From an uncultured Collinsella sp. (GTDB taxonomy: Bacteria > Actinomycetota > Coriobacteriia > Coriobacteriales > Coriobacteriaceae), in the NCBI GenBank assembly GCA_900762325.1, contig CAAFGG010000052.1, positions 1 to 64,000 on the forward strand: a stretch of 64,000 nucleotides of DNA, written 5' to 3'. Shown one piece after another: positions 26,266 through 33,717 of the stretch. How positions within the stretch are numbered: position 1 is the stretch's first letter; the number at the start of each line of letters is the position of its first letter. The position numbers and the translations under genes were made by a program. A model generated the notes under the pieces. That model saw nothing but the letters and a program-made list of their open reading frames with translations, searched no databases and was not told the DNA's origin.

Positions 26266-27291
26266 ATGAAACAGTACACGGTTGCTATTTTGGGCGCGAC
26301 GGGAGCCGTGGGCACCCAGATGCTCGAGTGCCTCAACGAGCAGGAGTTTCCGGTCGGCAAGCTCAAGCTGCTAGCGAGCGCGCGCTCTGCGGGCAAGACC
26401 GTCGAGTTCCGCGGCGAGCAGGTTGTGATTGAGGAGGCTTGCCCCGAGGCCTTTGAGGGCTGCGACATCGTGCTCGGCGCCGCCGGCGACGATATCGCCA
26501 AGGAACTGCTGCCCGAGGCCGTCAAGCGCGGCGCCGTCGTGGTCGACAACAGCCACGCCTTCCGTCTGGATCCCGAGGTGCCGCTGGTCGTGCCCGAGAT
26601 CAACGCCGACGACATCAAGTGGCATCACGGCCTTATCGCCAACCCCAACTGCGCGACCATCATCGGCCTGGTTCCCACGTGGCCGCTGCACCAGCTTGCT
26701 GGCGTGAAGCGTATGATCGTGTCCACGTATCAGGCAGCTTCGGGCGCTGGCGCTCCCGGTATGGCCGAGCTCGAGGCTCAGCTTGCCGCCCTGGGCCGTG
26801 GCGAGGAGATTCCCGAGCCGCGCGCGTTTGCCGCCCAGCTGGCGAGCAACCTGATTCCGCAGATCGGCGGTGTCAAGGAGGAAGGCTTTACCTCCGAGGA
26901 GATGAAGCTGCAAAACGAGGGCCGCAAGATCATGCATCTGCCCGAGCTGCGCGTGAACTGCACCTGCGTGCGCGTGCCCGTGCTGCGTTCGCACTCCGAG
27001 AGCATTACGCTCGAGTTTGAGCGCGACATTACGGTTGAGGAGGCCCGTGCTGCGCTGGCTGCCGCTCCGGGCGTGAAGCTGGTTGACGATATGAGCGCCG
27101 AGGATGCGCACGACCGCTTCCCCATGCCGATGGATACGTCCGACCAGGACCTGATCTGGGTCGGTCGCGTGCGCCGCGACATCTCGAACCCTGAGGCCGC
27201 GCGCGGCATCACCTTCTGGTGCTGCGGCGACCAAATCCGTAAGGGCGCGGCAACCAACGCCGTCCAGATCGCTAAGCTGCTCTGCGAGTAG
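26266..27291 (+). CDS. asd: Aspartate-semialdehyde dehydrogenase
   Basis: 341 residues. NADP motif ILGATGAVGTQ at 8-18; the catalytic Cys is in IANPNCATI (near 128); SGAGAPG and the C-terminal active-site His region LRVNCTCVRVPVLRSHSES fit ASADH. It reduces aspartyl phosphate from the preceding kinase. Start 26266 has AAAGGGGG upstream; an in-frame ATG at 26194 lies in the intergenic region and has none. Confidence 0.95.
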   Translation: MKQYTVAILGATGAVGTQMLECLNEQEFPVGKLKLLASARSAGKTVEFRGEQVVIEEACPEAFEGCDIVLGAAGDDIAKELLPEAVKRGAVVVDNSHAFRLDPEVPLVVPEINADDIKWHHGLIANPNCATIIGLVPTWPLHQLAGVKRMIVSTYQAASGAGAPGMAELEAQLAALGRGEEIPEPRAFAAQLASNLIPQIGGVKEEGFTSEEMKLQNEGRKIMHLPELRVNCTCVRVPVLRSHSESITLEFERDITVEEARAALAAAPGVKLVDDMSAEDAHDRFPMPMDTSDQDLIWVGRVRRDISNPEAARGITFWCCGDQIRKGAATNAVQIAKLLCE

Positions 27292-27303
27292 TGTGACCTA
27301 TCC

Positions 27304-27433
27304 GGCGGGGGCCGGGCTTGGTTTTCAGAACGTCCTCGACCATGTGTGGCGCCTTGTCCTGCTCCTTCGGAGCCGCGGACAAGGCGCCACACTGGTCTGC
27401 GGTGTGTTCTGAAAACCAAGCCCGGCCCCCGCC
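27304..27433. repeat. Large nested palindrome, family R copy 3, 3' of asd
   Basis: Outer arms GGCGGGGGCCGGGCTTGG... and ...CCAAGCCCGGCCCCCGCC, core stem GTGTGGCGCCTTGTCC / GGACAAGGCGCCACAC. The unpaired strings ACGTCCTCGACCATG and TGGTCTGCGGTGTG are diverged versions of those in copy 1. The gap 27292-27641 holds no gene; after the palindrome it is GC-rich sequence with no clear signal until the ogt promoter region. Confidence 0.7.
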
Positions 27434-27641
27434 TGCGGTGACTCGGCTGCGAGCGGCCTGCGATGGGGTCGTTGTTGGTTGGGGCCGCTGGGCTGATGTG
27501 GGGGCACGTGGCCGTTGCAGGCCCTGGTCCCGGCGGCGGCCCCGGCGCTTCGCGCCTGCCGCCTTGGGGGACTTTGGGGTCGATTGGGGTTGTCTGCACA
27601 ATTCGCGGTATTATGTTGCGGAGTTTTGAAAGGAGCCGCTG

Positions 27642-28220
27642 GTGGTCACGACGACATTTGCCTCGCCTTTGGGCGAAATCTTGCTTGCCGCTGATGGCCG
27701 CGGTCTGACGGGGCTTTGGTTTGAGGGGCAGGAGCACTTTGGTTCCACGCTTCTCCGGGAAGACTCCGAACATGTTGAAGGCGCCGACGCGGTTTCCGGT
27801 ACCGGTGGAATATCTTTGGTGAATCCCGCAAATGGTGCGGCCTCCTCGGTGCTCGAGCGTTCTTGGGCTTGGTTGAATGCTTATTTTGCAGGGCAGGAGC
27901 CTCGGTATACGCCGCCGTTGCATTTGATTGGCACGGCGTTTCAGCGTGAAGTCTGGTACGAGCTGCTTTCTATCCCGCGTGGCGAGGTCGCTACGTATGG
28001 CGAGATCGCCCAGCGTGTTGCCGCCCGCCATCGGGTGCCGGGGAACGAGGCACCCGTTGTATCTCCCCGTGCTGTGGGGGCTGCGGTCGCGCGTAATCCC
28101 ATTTCGATTATCGTGCCGTGCCATCGCGTAGTTGCCGCCGATGGTTCGCTCAACGGATATGCCGGCGGGCTTGACCGCAAGGAGTGGCTGCTTCGGCTTG
28201 AGGGCGCGTACGAGGAGTAA
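27642..28220 (+). CDS. ogt: Methylated-DNA-protein-cysteine methyltransferase
   Basis: 192 residues. The acceptor Cys is in SIIVPCHRVVAADGSLNGYAGG, and the HTH region reads YELLSIPRGEVATYGEIA, both standard. It removes alkyl groups from O6-alkylguanine. Residues about 45-75 (SEHVEGADAVSGTGG...) are an insertion in the otherwise compact N-terminal domain. The start is GTG 27642 with AAAGGAG six bases upstream. Confidence 0.93.
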   Translation: MVTTTFASPLGEILLAADGRGLTGLWFEGQEHFGSTLLREDSEHVEGADAVSGTGGISLVNPANGAASSVLERSWAWLNAYFAGQEPRYTPPLHLIGTAFQREVWYELLSIPRGEVATYGEIAQRVAARHRVPGNEAPVVSPRAVGAAVARNPISIIVPCHRVVAADGSLNGYAGGLDRKEWLLRLEGAYEE

Positions 28221-28248
28221 CGCTCGAGCACTTTGCATAACTAGGACG

Positions 28249-28282
28249 CCGTGAAAGGACGAGTCACTGTCCCTTCGCGCCC
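28249..28282 (+). terminator. Imperfect stem-loop after ogt
   Basis: CGTGAAAGGAC and GTCCCTTCGCG can pair with one mismatch and one wobble around GAGTCACT. No T-run, so a weak terminator at best. The rest of 28221-28448 shows no gene. Confidence 0.3.
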
Positions 28283-28448
28283 GGCATGCGTCAAAGCGCT
28301 CGACACGTGCGCCTTAAGTTTGGCTAAGCCACATCCTGCGTATTTAAAAACGCGCAGGTTGAGCAGCTAAGGCTGCGCTAAGGCGGTTGACGGTACGCTA
28401 TCATCGGCAGTATCGAAACCTGTAGAGCCATGCGCCAAAGGAGCAACT

Positions 28449-29132
28449 ATGAAGCTGATGCTTGCCGAGGACGAACCTGGTCTCTCCCGCGCCCTCACCG
28501 CGATTCTTCAACATAGCGACTACGAGGTTGACACCGCCCTCGACGGCTTGACGGCGCTCGAGAATCTACTCACCAACGATTACGACGCCGCAATCCTGGA
28601 CATCATGATGCCCGGCATGGACGGCATCGAGGTGCTCAAGCGTACACGCGCCGCCGGAAAGCGACTGCCCATCATCATGCTCACGGCAAAAAGCGAGGTG
28701 TCCGATAAGGTCGAGGGCCTGGATGCCGGTGCCAACGATTACCTGACCAAGCCGTTTGCCGCCAAGGAACTGCTTGCGCGTATTCGTGCCATGACGCGTG
28801 CCGCGACGGCAATTGACGCCACGACGCTCAGCGTGGGTAACGTGCGCCTCGACACGGCGGCTTGCACGCTTGTGGGACCCTTGGGCGAGGAGCACCTGGC
28901 CAATCGCGAGTTTCAGCTTATGGAACTCTTTATGCGCAACGCCGGCACGCGCATGCCCACTGAACGTCTGATGCTCGAGGTTTGGGGTGAGGACGCGCCC
29001 GAAGGCGCCAACGTGGTGTGGGTCTATATCTCGTACCTGCGCAAAAAGCTGACGGCGCTTGGTGCCAACGTTGCCATTCGCGCGTCGCGTAACCAGGGCT
29101 ATTCGCTCGAGGTTGTCGAGGAAGGCGAATAA
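28449..29132 (+). CDS. OmpR/PhoB-family response regulator
   Basis: 227 residues. Receiver domain with acidic pair E7-D8, phospho-acceptor D51 (ILDIMMPGMDG) and K101 (LTKPF). Winged-helix DNA-binding domain from about 130 with EVWGEDAPEGANVVWVYIS and the final RNQGYSLEV. AAAGGAG precedes the ATG. The sensor kinase follows two bases after the stop. Target genes are not evident from the context. Confidence 0.94.
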   Translation: MKLMLAEDEPGLSRALTAILQHSDYEVDTALDGLTALENLLTNDYDAAILDIMMPGMDGIEVLKRTRAAGKRLPIIMLTAKSEVSDKVEGLDAGANDYLTKPFAAKELLARIRAMTRAATAIDATTLSVGNVRLDTAACTLVGPLGEEHLANREFQLMELFMRNAGTRMPTERLMLEVWGEDAPEGANVVWVYISYLRKKLTALGANVAIRASRNQGYSLEVVEEGE

Positions 29133-29134
29133 GC

Positions 29135-30514
29135 GTGAGCGCGAGCGCGTGGTGCAAGCGCATGACGGAGTGGTTTCACGCCGCCTCGAGTAGTAAGGGG
29201 CGGGCTAATTCTGTTGACGCATTGGGCCGCCGTCTGCGTCGCAAGTTTATCCTCGTTGCCATGGGCGCCGTGACCGTGGTGCTCACGCTCATCATCGCCG
29301 GCATCAACATCGTCAATTATTCGCATGTCTGCAAGATGGCTGATGCGCGTCTGGACTATATCCTGGCAGGCAAGGGCAGCATCGATTGGGAAGACGAGTC
29401 CAGGACCGATTCCGGCAATGGCGGGGATACGAGCACCGGCATGGTTGCGGATGGCGATCGAGCGGGCGCTCGCGTGGGACATTTTGAAGGCATGACGGCG
29501 GAGTCTCCCTTCGACACGCGCTACTTTACGGTGACGCTTGTCGAAGGGCAGGTGGTCGATGTCAATACCGCCCGCATTGCCGCGGTGGGCGCCAAGCGTG
29601 CCGCCCGTATTGCCATGGGGCTGGATTCCAAGGGCCTGACCTCTGGGTTTTCTGGTAACTACCGCTATACGACCACAGCTCAAGGCGAAAAGACCACCTA
29701 TGTGTTCGTGGACTGTTCGCGCGAGCTTGCAAGTTTCCATTCGTTTTTGAACGCGAGTGTGGCAATCAGCTGTATTGGCTGGCTGGCGGTGCTGGCAATT
29801 GTAACGGTCGCGTCGGGTGCCGTGATTCGACCGATGGTCGAGAGCTACAGCAAGCAAAAGCGATTTATTACCGATGCAAGCCACGAGATCAAGACGCCGC
29901 TCGCTGTGATCGATGCCGCCAACGAGGTACAGGAGATTGAGAGCGGCGAGAGTGAGTGGACGCAGAGCATTCACGAGCAGGTGGCGCGACTGACGGCACT
30001 TACGGAGCGTCTGGTATTTTTGGCGCGCATGGACGAGGGCTCGGCGGGCTTTACCATGGCGTCGATCGATCTCTCGGAGGCAGTTGACAAGGCAGCCGCG
30101 CCGTTTGAATCGGTGGCGGTCTCGCGCAGCAAGCGCCTGTCGATGTCGATTGCGGATGGCGTGCGGGCCCATGCCGACGCTGCAGCGGTGGCGCAGGTGG
30201 TTGAGTTGCTGCTGGACAACGCCACACGCTACGCAAGCGAGGACAGCGTGATCGAGCTGAGCCTGCGTGCCGTTTCGCGCGGTGCGGGCAAAGGCTCGGC
30301 AGAGCTTGTCGTATCGAATGCTGTTGATGAGCTGCCCGAGGGCGACCTGGACCGGCTGTTCGACCGCTTCTATCGTGCGGACGTGTCGCGCAGCTCCAAG
30401 ACAGGTGGCTCGGGCGTGGGGCTGTCCGTCGTGCGCGCCATCGCCGAAGCCCATGGCGGATCCGCCACCGTATCCGGCCACGATCATCAGATCACCTTCA
30501 CCGTCCGCCTCTAA
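29135..30514 (+). CDS. Sensor histidine kinase
   Basis: 459 residues. Two membrane helices (about 39-61 and 208-230) enclose an external sensor domain of about 145 residues with a Gly/Ser/Asp-rich stretch. HisKA with H250 in TDASHEIKTPLA; HATPase with LLDNATRYA, DRFYRADVSR and GGSGVGLSVV. The start is GTG 29135, two bases after the response regulator. The signal is unknown; the external domain has no family I recognise. A GGGACAG palindrome begins at its stop codon. Confidence 0.93.
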   Translation: MSASAWCKRMTEWFHAASSSKGRANSVDALGRRLRRKFILVAMGAVTVVLTLIIAGINIVNYSHVCKMADARLDYILAGKGSIDWEDESRTDSGNGGDTSTGMVADGDRAGARVGHFEGMTAESPFDTRYFTVTLVEGQVVDVNTARIAAVGAKRAARIAMGLDSKGLTSGFSGNYRYTTTAQGEKTTYVFVDCSRELASFHSFLNASVAISCIGWLAVLAIVTVASGAVIRPMVESYSKQKRFITDASHEIKTPLAVIDAANEVQEIESGESEWTQSIHEQVARLTALTERLVFLARMDEGSAGFTMASIDLSEAVDKAAAPFESVAVSRSKRLSMSIADGVRAHADAAAVAQVVELLLDNATRYASEDSVIELSLRAVSRGAGKGSAELVVSNAVDELPEGDLDRLFDRFYRADVSRSSKTGGSGVGLSVVRAIAEAHGGSATVSGHDHQITFTVRL

Positions 30515-30552
30515 AACCTGCAAAAAGGGACAGGTTTGTTTTGGCAGGTTTT
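30513..30552. repeat. GGGACAGGTTT palindrome, copy a
   Basis: AAAACCTGC-AAAA / TTTTGGCAGGTTTT around AGGGACAGGTTTG. It starts inside the stop codon of the histidine kinase gene. It ends in TTTTATC and may act as that gene's terminator. Confidence 0.7.
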
Positions 30553-30579
30553 ATCTGGGAAACCGTCGACGGAGGAGGC

Positions 30580-30670
30580 TGTGGGCGGAAACTGTGTCCC
30601 GGTTTGACGCCTCGGAATGGGATGAGCTTTCCCCTTGGAGGGCCTAGCGGAAACTGCGCCCCGGTGTATC
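30580..30670. repeat. Two direct repeats of GCGGAAACTG-G-CCCGGT
   Basis: GGGCGGAAACTGTGTCCCGG (about 30584) and AGCGGAAACTGCGCCCCGG (about 30649) lie about 65 bases apart in the convergent gap between the kinase and the CLC gene. Function unknown. Confidence 0.45.
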
Positions 30671-30684
30671 TGCCGGGCGGCTTC

Positions 30685-31935
30685 CTACGCCCGCTCCTGC
30701 AGGGCGTAGATCGATTTGTCCATGTTGAACAGATAAGCCACAACGCAGACGATGAAGAACATCGGCAGATTACCGAAACCGAAGACCTCGCAGCCAATGA
30801 GGATCGGCGCGAGTAGCGTGTTGGTGGCGCTGCCAAAGACGGCGGCGTATCCCAGCGCGGCGCAGAGCTCGACGGGCATGCCGAGAATTCCGGCGAGCAC
30901 GACACCCAGGCTGGTTCCGATGGAGAACAACGGCGTCACCTCACCACCTTGATATCCTGCGGCAAGCGTGGCGATGGTGAGTGTGAATTTGAGCGCCCAG
31001 TCCCAAGGCATGATGGTGACCTTGCCGTCACCGTTGAGCGCCGCCGATATCAGGTTGGTGCCAAGGCCGCAGTATCGCCCCTGCCACAGAACGAACAGAA
31101 TCGCCGACAGCGCAAGGCCCATAACGGCAACGCGTATGTAAGGGCTGGGGAGCAGCCGCGCTGCAAGGGTCTTGGCATGGGCAAGGCACCAGGCAAAAGC
31201 GCCGCCTACCATACCAAACGCGATACCCAACAACGCCAGCCGTCCAAGACCGGGGAGGTCGAGCGCATACGAGGCGGTAATGGCGACCTCAAACTTCTCG
31301 AGCCCCAGGGCGCCGGAGGTCATGCTTGCGGCAAGCGAAGCCGTAAGCGCGGGAAACAACGCGCGGTATTCCATGCGTCCGGCGACCAGCACCTCGACCG
31401 CAAAGACCGTGGCGGCGAGCGGCGTTCGAAAGAGTCCGGCAAAGCCGGCGGCCATACCAATGAGCAAAAACGTGTTGCCGGGGTCTCGGAAAGGTAGACG
31501 CTGGCCAATCCAATGCGAGACGGTTGCACCGATCTGCACGGCCACGCCCTCGCGTCCCGCACTGCCGCCAAAGAGATGCGTGGCCCACGTGCTCAGCATA
31601 ATGAGCGGCACCAGACGCGGGGAGATGGCGTCCTCGCGTCCGTGACCTACGTCGAATACTAAGCTCATGCCCCGATCGGTGCCTTTGCCCCAGGTGCGGT
31701 AGGCAAATACGATGGCCAAGCCCATGAGGGCGAGGAAGGGAAGGAGCAGTACGATGTGCGCGTCCCGGAAGGCGCCAATTGTCAGGAGCACACGACCAAA
31801 AAGGGCACAGATGGCGCCAACGATAACGCCGATAGGGATTCCGACGGCGCCCATGAGCACGAGACCGCTATAGGTGTTGACCAGGCGTTTGATTCTGCTC
31901 GAAGCGCTGCTTTCTGACATTTTGCTTTCCGACAC
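30685..31935 (-). CDS. CLC-family chloride/fluoride channel-type antiporter, possibly CLC-F
   Basis: 416 residues and about ten hydrophobic segments. The gating-Glu loop reads GGSAGREGVAVQIG (E129). The usual GSGIP anion-filter loop is replaced by GKGTDRGMSLVFD, placing M90 where canonical CLCs have Ser. As I recall it, replacement of that Ser by Met is a mark of the fluoride/proton antiporter branch. The C-terminal GYQGGEVTPLFSIG is a normal CLC block. No CBS domains. The function could be fluoride resistance rather than chloride transport; no fluoride riboswitch was found upstream. Confidence 0.85.
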   Translation of the reverse strand: MSESKMSESSASSRIKRLVNTYSGLVLMGAVGIPIGVIVGAICALFGRVLLTIGAFRDAHIVLLLPFLALMGLAIVFAYRTWGKGTDRGMSLVFDVGHGREDAISPRLVPLIMLSTWATHLFGGSAGREGVAVQIGATVSHWIGQRLPFRDPGNTFLLIGMAAGFAGLFRTPLAATVFAVEVLVAGRMEYRALFPALTASLAASMTSGALGLEKFEVAITASYALDLPGLGRLALLGIAFGMVGGAFAWCLAHAKTLAARLLPSPYIRVAVMGLALSAILFVLWQGRYCGLGTNLISAALNGDGKVTIMPWDWALKFTLTIATLAAGYQGGEVTPLFSIGTSLGVVLAGILGMPVELCAALGYAAVFGSATNTLLAPILIGCEVFGFGNLPMFFIVCVVAYLFNMDKSIYALQERA

Positions 31936-31948
31936 TTGCTCTCTTGAT

Positions 31949-31992
31949 AGAAAAAGAGCTGGAGTTGCGCATCGTTGAGAGGCTTTCCAGCT
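31949..31992 (-). terminator. Terminator-like stem-loop in the CLC gene leader
   Basis: On the minus strand AGCTGGA, a 22-base loop, TCCAGCT, then CTTTTTCT. It lies between the promoter at 32004-32032 and the CLC start, so it could act as an attenuator. Confidence 0.5.
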
Positions 31993-32003
31993 TTAGCAAA
32001 ACA

Positions 32004-32032
32004 AACTTATAAGATGCGACGGGCCGCGTCAA
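32004..32032 (-). promoter_or_regulatory. Promoter of the CLC gene
   Basis: TTGACG, exact 17-base spacer, TAAGTT on the minus strand (an overlapping TATAAG is also possible). Predicted leader about 65 nt. Confidence 0.5.
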
Positions 32033-32105
32033 GATTATTACCGGACGGCCTAGGAGGCGGCTGGTTGGCTGGCTTAAAACCTAGCGCGTGAAATGACGCC
32101 CCACG

Positions 32106-32744
32106 CTATTCAGCGCGCTTGATAGGATGACGAACCACTGTCTTAAGTTTCTCCGGTGCACATTTGCGTGGATCGGAGAGATAGATTTCGTGATGTAAAC
32201 GGGCGTCTGAGAAGTCGGGGACATAGCCCTGCTCGGTCGCATATTCATGCATGGCGTCTACGGTTGCTGGCTCGTCGTCGTAGGGCCCGGTGTGCATGCA
32301 TTGAACGCAGAGGCCCTCGTCAACTTTAAGCAGTTCGACGGCGGAAAAGTCTAGTTTCTTTTTGGTCGTGGCTTCCGCGACTGCCCAGTCAAAGTCATCT
32401 CGGGTGACGAAATCGGGCAGGCGGATGCACGAGATAAAGTTGAAATTGTCCTTGCGTACATAATCGATGTCACCGCTCGGGGACTCTTGCCACCAGAAAC
32501 CCTCGAGCGGCGGTACCACAAAGTCGAAATAGCCCTCGATACTCCTTGAGCCTTTCTTTGACATCTTGACGGTATAGGCGATGCCGTAAAGTAGCGGCAG
32601 GGCGTTTTGATACTCGCCACCTTCGGTATTTGGGTCACCCTTTCCGCGAACGGCAACGTAGCTCATAGGCGGGACAGTTACGATACTCGGCTTGCTTGCA
32701 GGTTTGTAGAGCTCCTTGCATTCCTTCTTAAAGTCGAACGCCAT
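32106..32744 (-). CDS. GyrI-like small-molecule-binding domain protein
   Basis: 212 residues. It starts MAFDFKKECKELYKP and carries the GyrI-like pattern VPPMSYVAVRGKGDPN, a central aromatic pocket region (FWWQESPSG) and the late CMHTGPYDDEPATVDAMHEY block. E. coli GyrI (SbmC) inhibits DNA gyrase and its gene is SOS-induced; here a LexA-type box lies 57 bases upstream. Whether this member touches gyrase or merely binds small molecules cannot be told from sequence. Confidence 0.85.
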   Translation of the reverse strand: MAFDFKKECKELYKPASKPSIVTVPPMSYVAVRGKGDPNTEGGEYQNALPLLYGIAYTVKMSKKGSRSIEGYFDFVVPPLEGFWWQESPSGDIDYVRKDNFNFISCIRLPDFVTRDDFDWAVAEATTKKKLDFSAVELLKVDEGLCVQCMHTGPYDDEPATVDAMHEYATEQGYVPDFSDARLHHEIYLSDPRKCAPEKLKTVVRHPIKRAE

Positions 32745-32790
32745 GTTGGCCGCCTTTCTGCGTATTGGCCTGCTTAGATAGTTGAATCAT

Positions 32791-32796
32791 ATCATA
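32791..32796 (-). promoter_or_regulatory. Candidate -10 box of the GyrI-like gene
   Basis: TATGAT on the minus strand, about 47 bases before the start codon, directly downstream of the SOS-like box. No good -35 is seen. Confidence 0.35.
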
Positions 32797-32800
32797 GAAA

Positions 32801-32814
32801 CGAACAGCTGTTCG
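32801..32814. promoter_or_regulatory. LexA (SOS) box-like palindrome
   Basis: CGAACAGCTGTTCG is a perfect 14-base palindrome and fits the Gram-positive/actinobacterial LexA box core CGAAC-N4-GTTCG. It directly abuts the -10 candidate of the GyrI-like gene, so LexA bound here would block RNA polymerase. Confidence 0.6.
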
Positions 32815-32926
32815 AATGACTTGGCTGACAGATTGAGATGCGTGCGTTGTGTTTGGCGGTCGGCCTGACCCCGTCGATGATTTCTCGGCCTCCCCGGCGC
32901 CCTATCTATAGCTGCCGTTTCCCCAT

Positions 32927-32966
32927 ATAAAACCTGACAAAATAAACCTGTCCCTTTTTGGTAGGT
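32927..32966. repeat. GGGACAGGTTT palindrome, copy b (inverted)
   Basis: ATAAAACCTGACAAAATAA then ACCTGTCCCTTTTTGGTAGG, the reverse complement of the other copies. It lies upstream of the ABC-FtsX operon, about 50 bases before its first gene. The gap 32745-33015 holds no gene. Confidence 0.65.
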
Positions 32967-33015
32967 GCGAAATGGGTAATACTAAAGAGTTATCCGACCA
33001 GATGGGAATTAATCG

Positions 33016-33717
33016 ATGGCCTATATCGAATTCAAAGACGTCATCAAGGCATACGGCGAGGGCGACGCCCGCATCCACGCGCTCGACGGCGCGAGCTTTA
33101 CGGTCGAGCGCGGTGAGCTCGCCATCATTCTGGGCGCTTCGGGCGCCGGCAAGACCACGGCCCTCAACATTCTGGGCGGCATGGATACGGTAACCTCCGG
33201 CACTGTGACGGTGGACGGGCGCGACGTGAGCTCCGCCAATGAGGCGCAACTCGTGGAATACCGCCGCGCCGACGTCGGCTTTGTCTTCCAGTTCTACAAT
33301 CTGGTTCCTAACCTGACGGCGCTTGAGAACGTCGAACTCGCGGCGCAGATCTGCCCCGATTCGCTCGATGCCGAGCAAACGCTTCGTCAGGTTGGCCTGG
33401 GCGAGCGCCTGGGCAACTTTCCGGCGCAGCTTTCGGGCGGCGAGCAGCAGCGCGTATCCATCGCCCGCGCGCTGGCCAAGAACCCCAAGCTGCTTTTGTG
33501 CGACGAGCCTACGGGTGCACTCGACTACAAAACCGGCAAGCAGATCTTGCAGCTGCTACAGGACACTTGCCGCAAGCAGGGCATTACGGTCATTATCATC
33601 ACCCACAACTCTGCGCTGGCGCCCATGGCCGATCGCCTGATTCGCTTTAAGAGCGGTCGCGTAGAGAGCGAGACAGTCCAGCAAAATCCCGTGCCGATCG
33701 AGACGATCGAGTGGTAG
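33016..33717 (+). CDS. ABC transporter ATPase, LolD/MacB type
   Basis: 233 residues. Walker [11 protein letters not shown]-loop [16 protein letters not shown], signature [15 protein letters not shown], Walker [13 protein letters not shown] with the GALD/D-loop typical of the MacB/LolD subfamily. It overlaps the following permease by seven bases. Such ATPases drive mechanotransmission or lipid/lipoprotein/peptide export rather than classic import. Confidence 0.93.
   Translation: MAYIEFKDVIKAYGEGDARIHALDGASFTVERGELAIILGASGAGKTTALNILGGMDTVTSGTVTVDGRDVSSANEAQLVEYRRADVGFVFQFYNLVPNLTALENVELAAQICPDSLDAEQTLRQVGLGERLGNFPAQLSGGEQQRVSIARALAKNPKLLLCDEPTGALDYKTGKQILQLLQDTCRKQGITVIIITHNSALAPMADRLIRFKSGRVESETVQQNPVPIETIEW

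Noticed and set aside
31936..32105. Fluoride riboswitch upstream of the CLC gene
   Set aside because: The conserved GGCGATGG and CTGATGA-type cores are not present; only a terminator-like stem was found.
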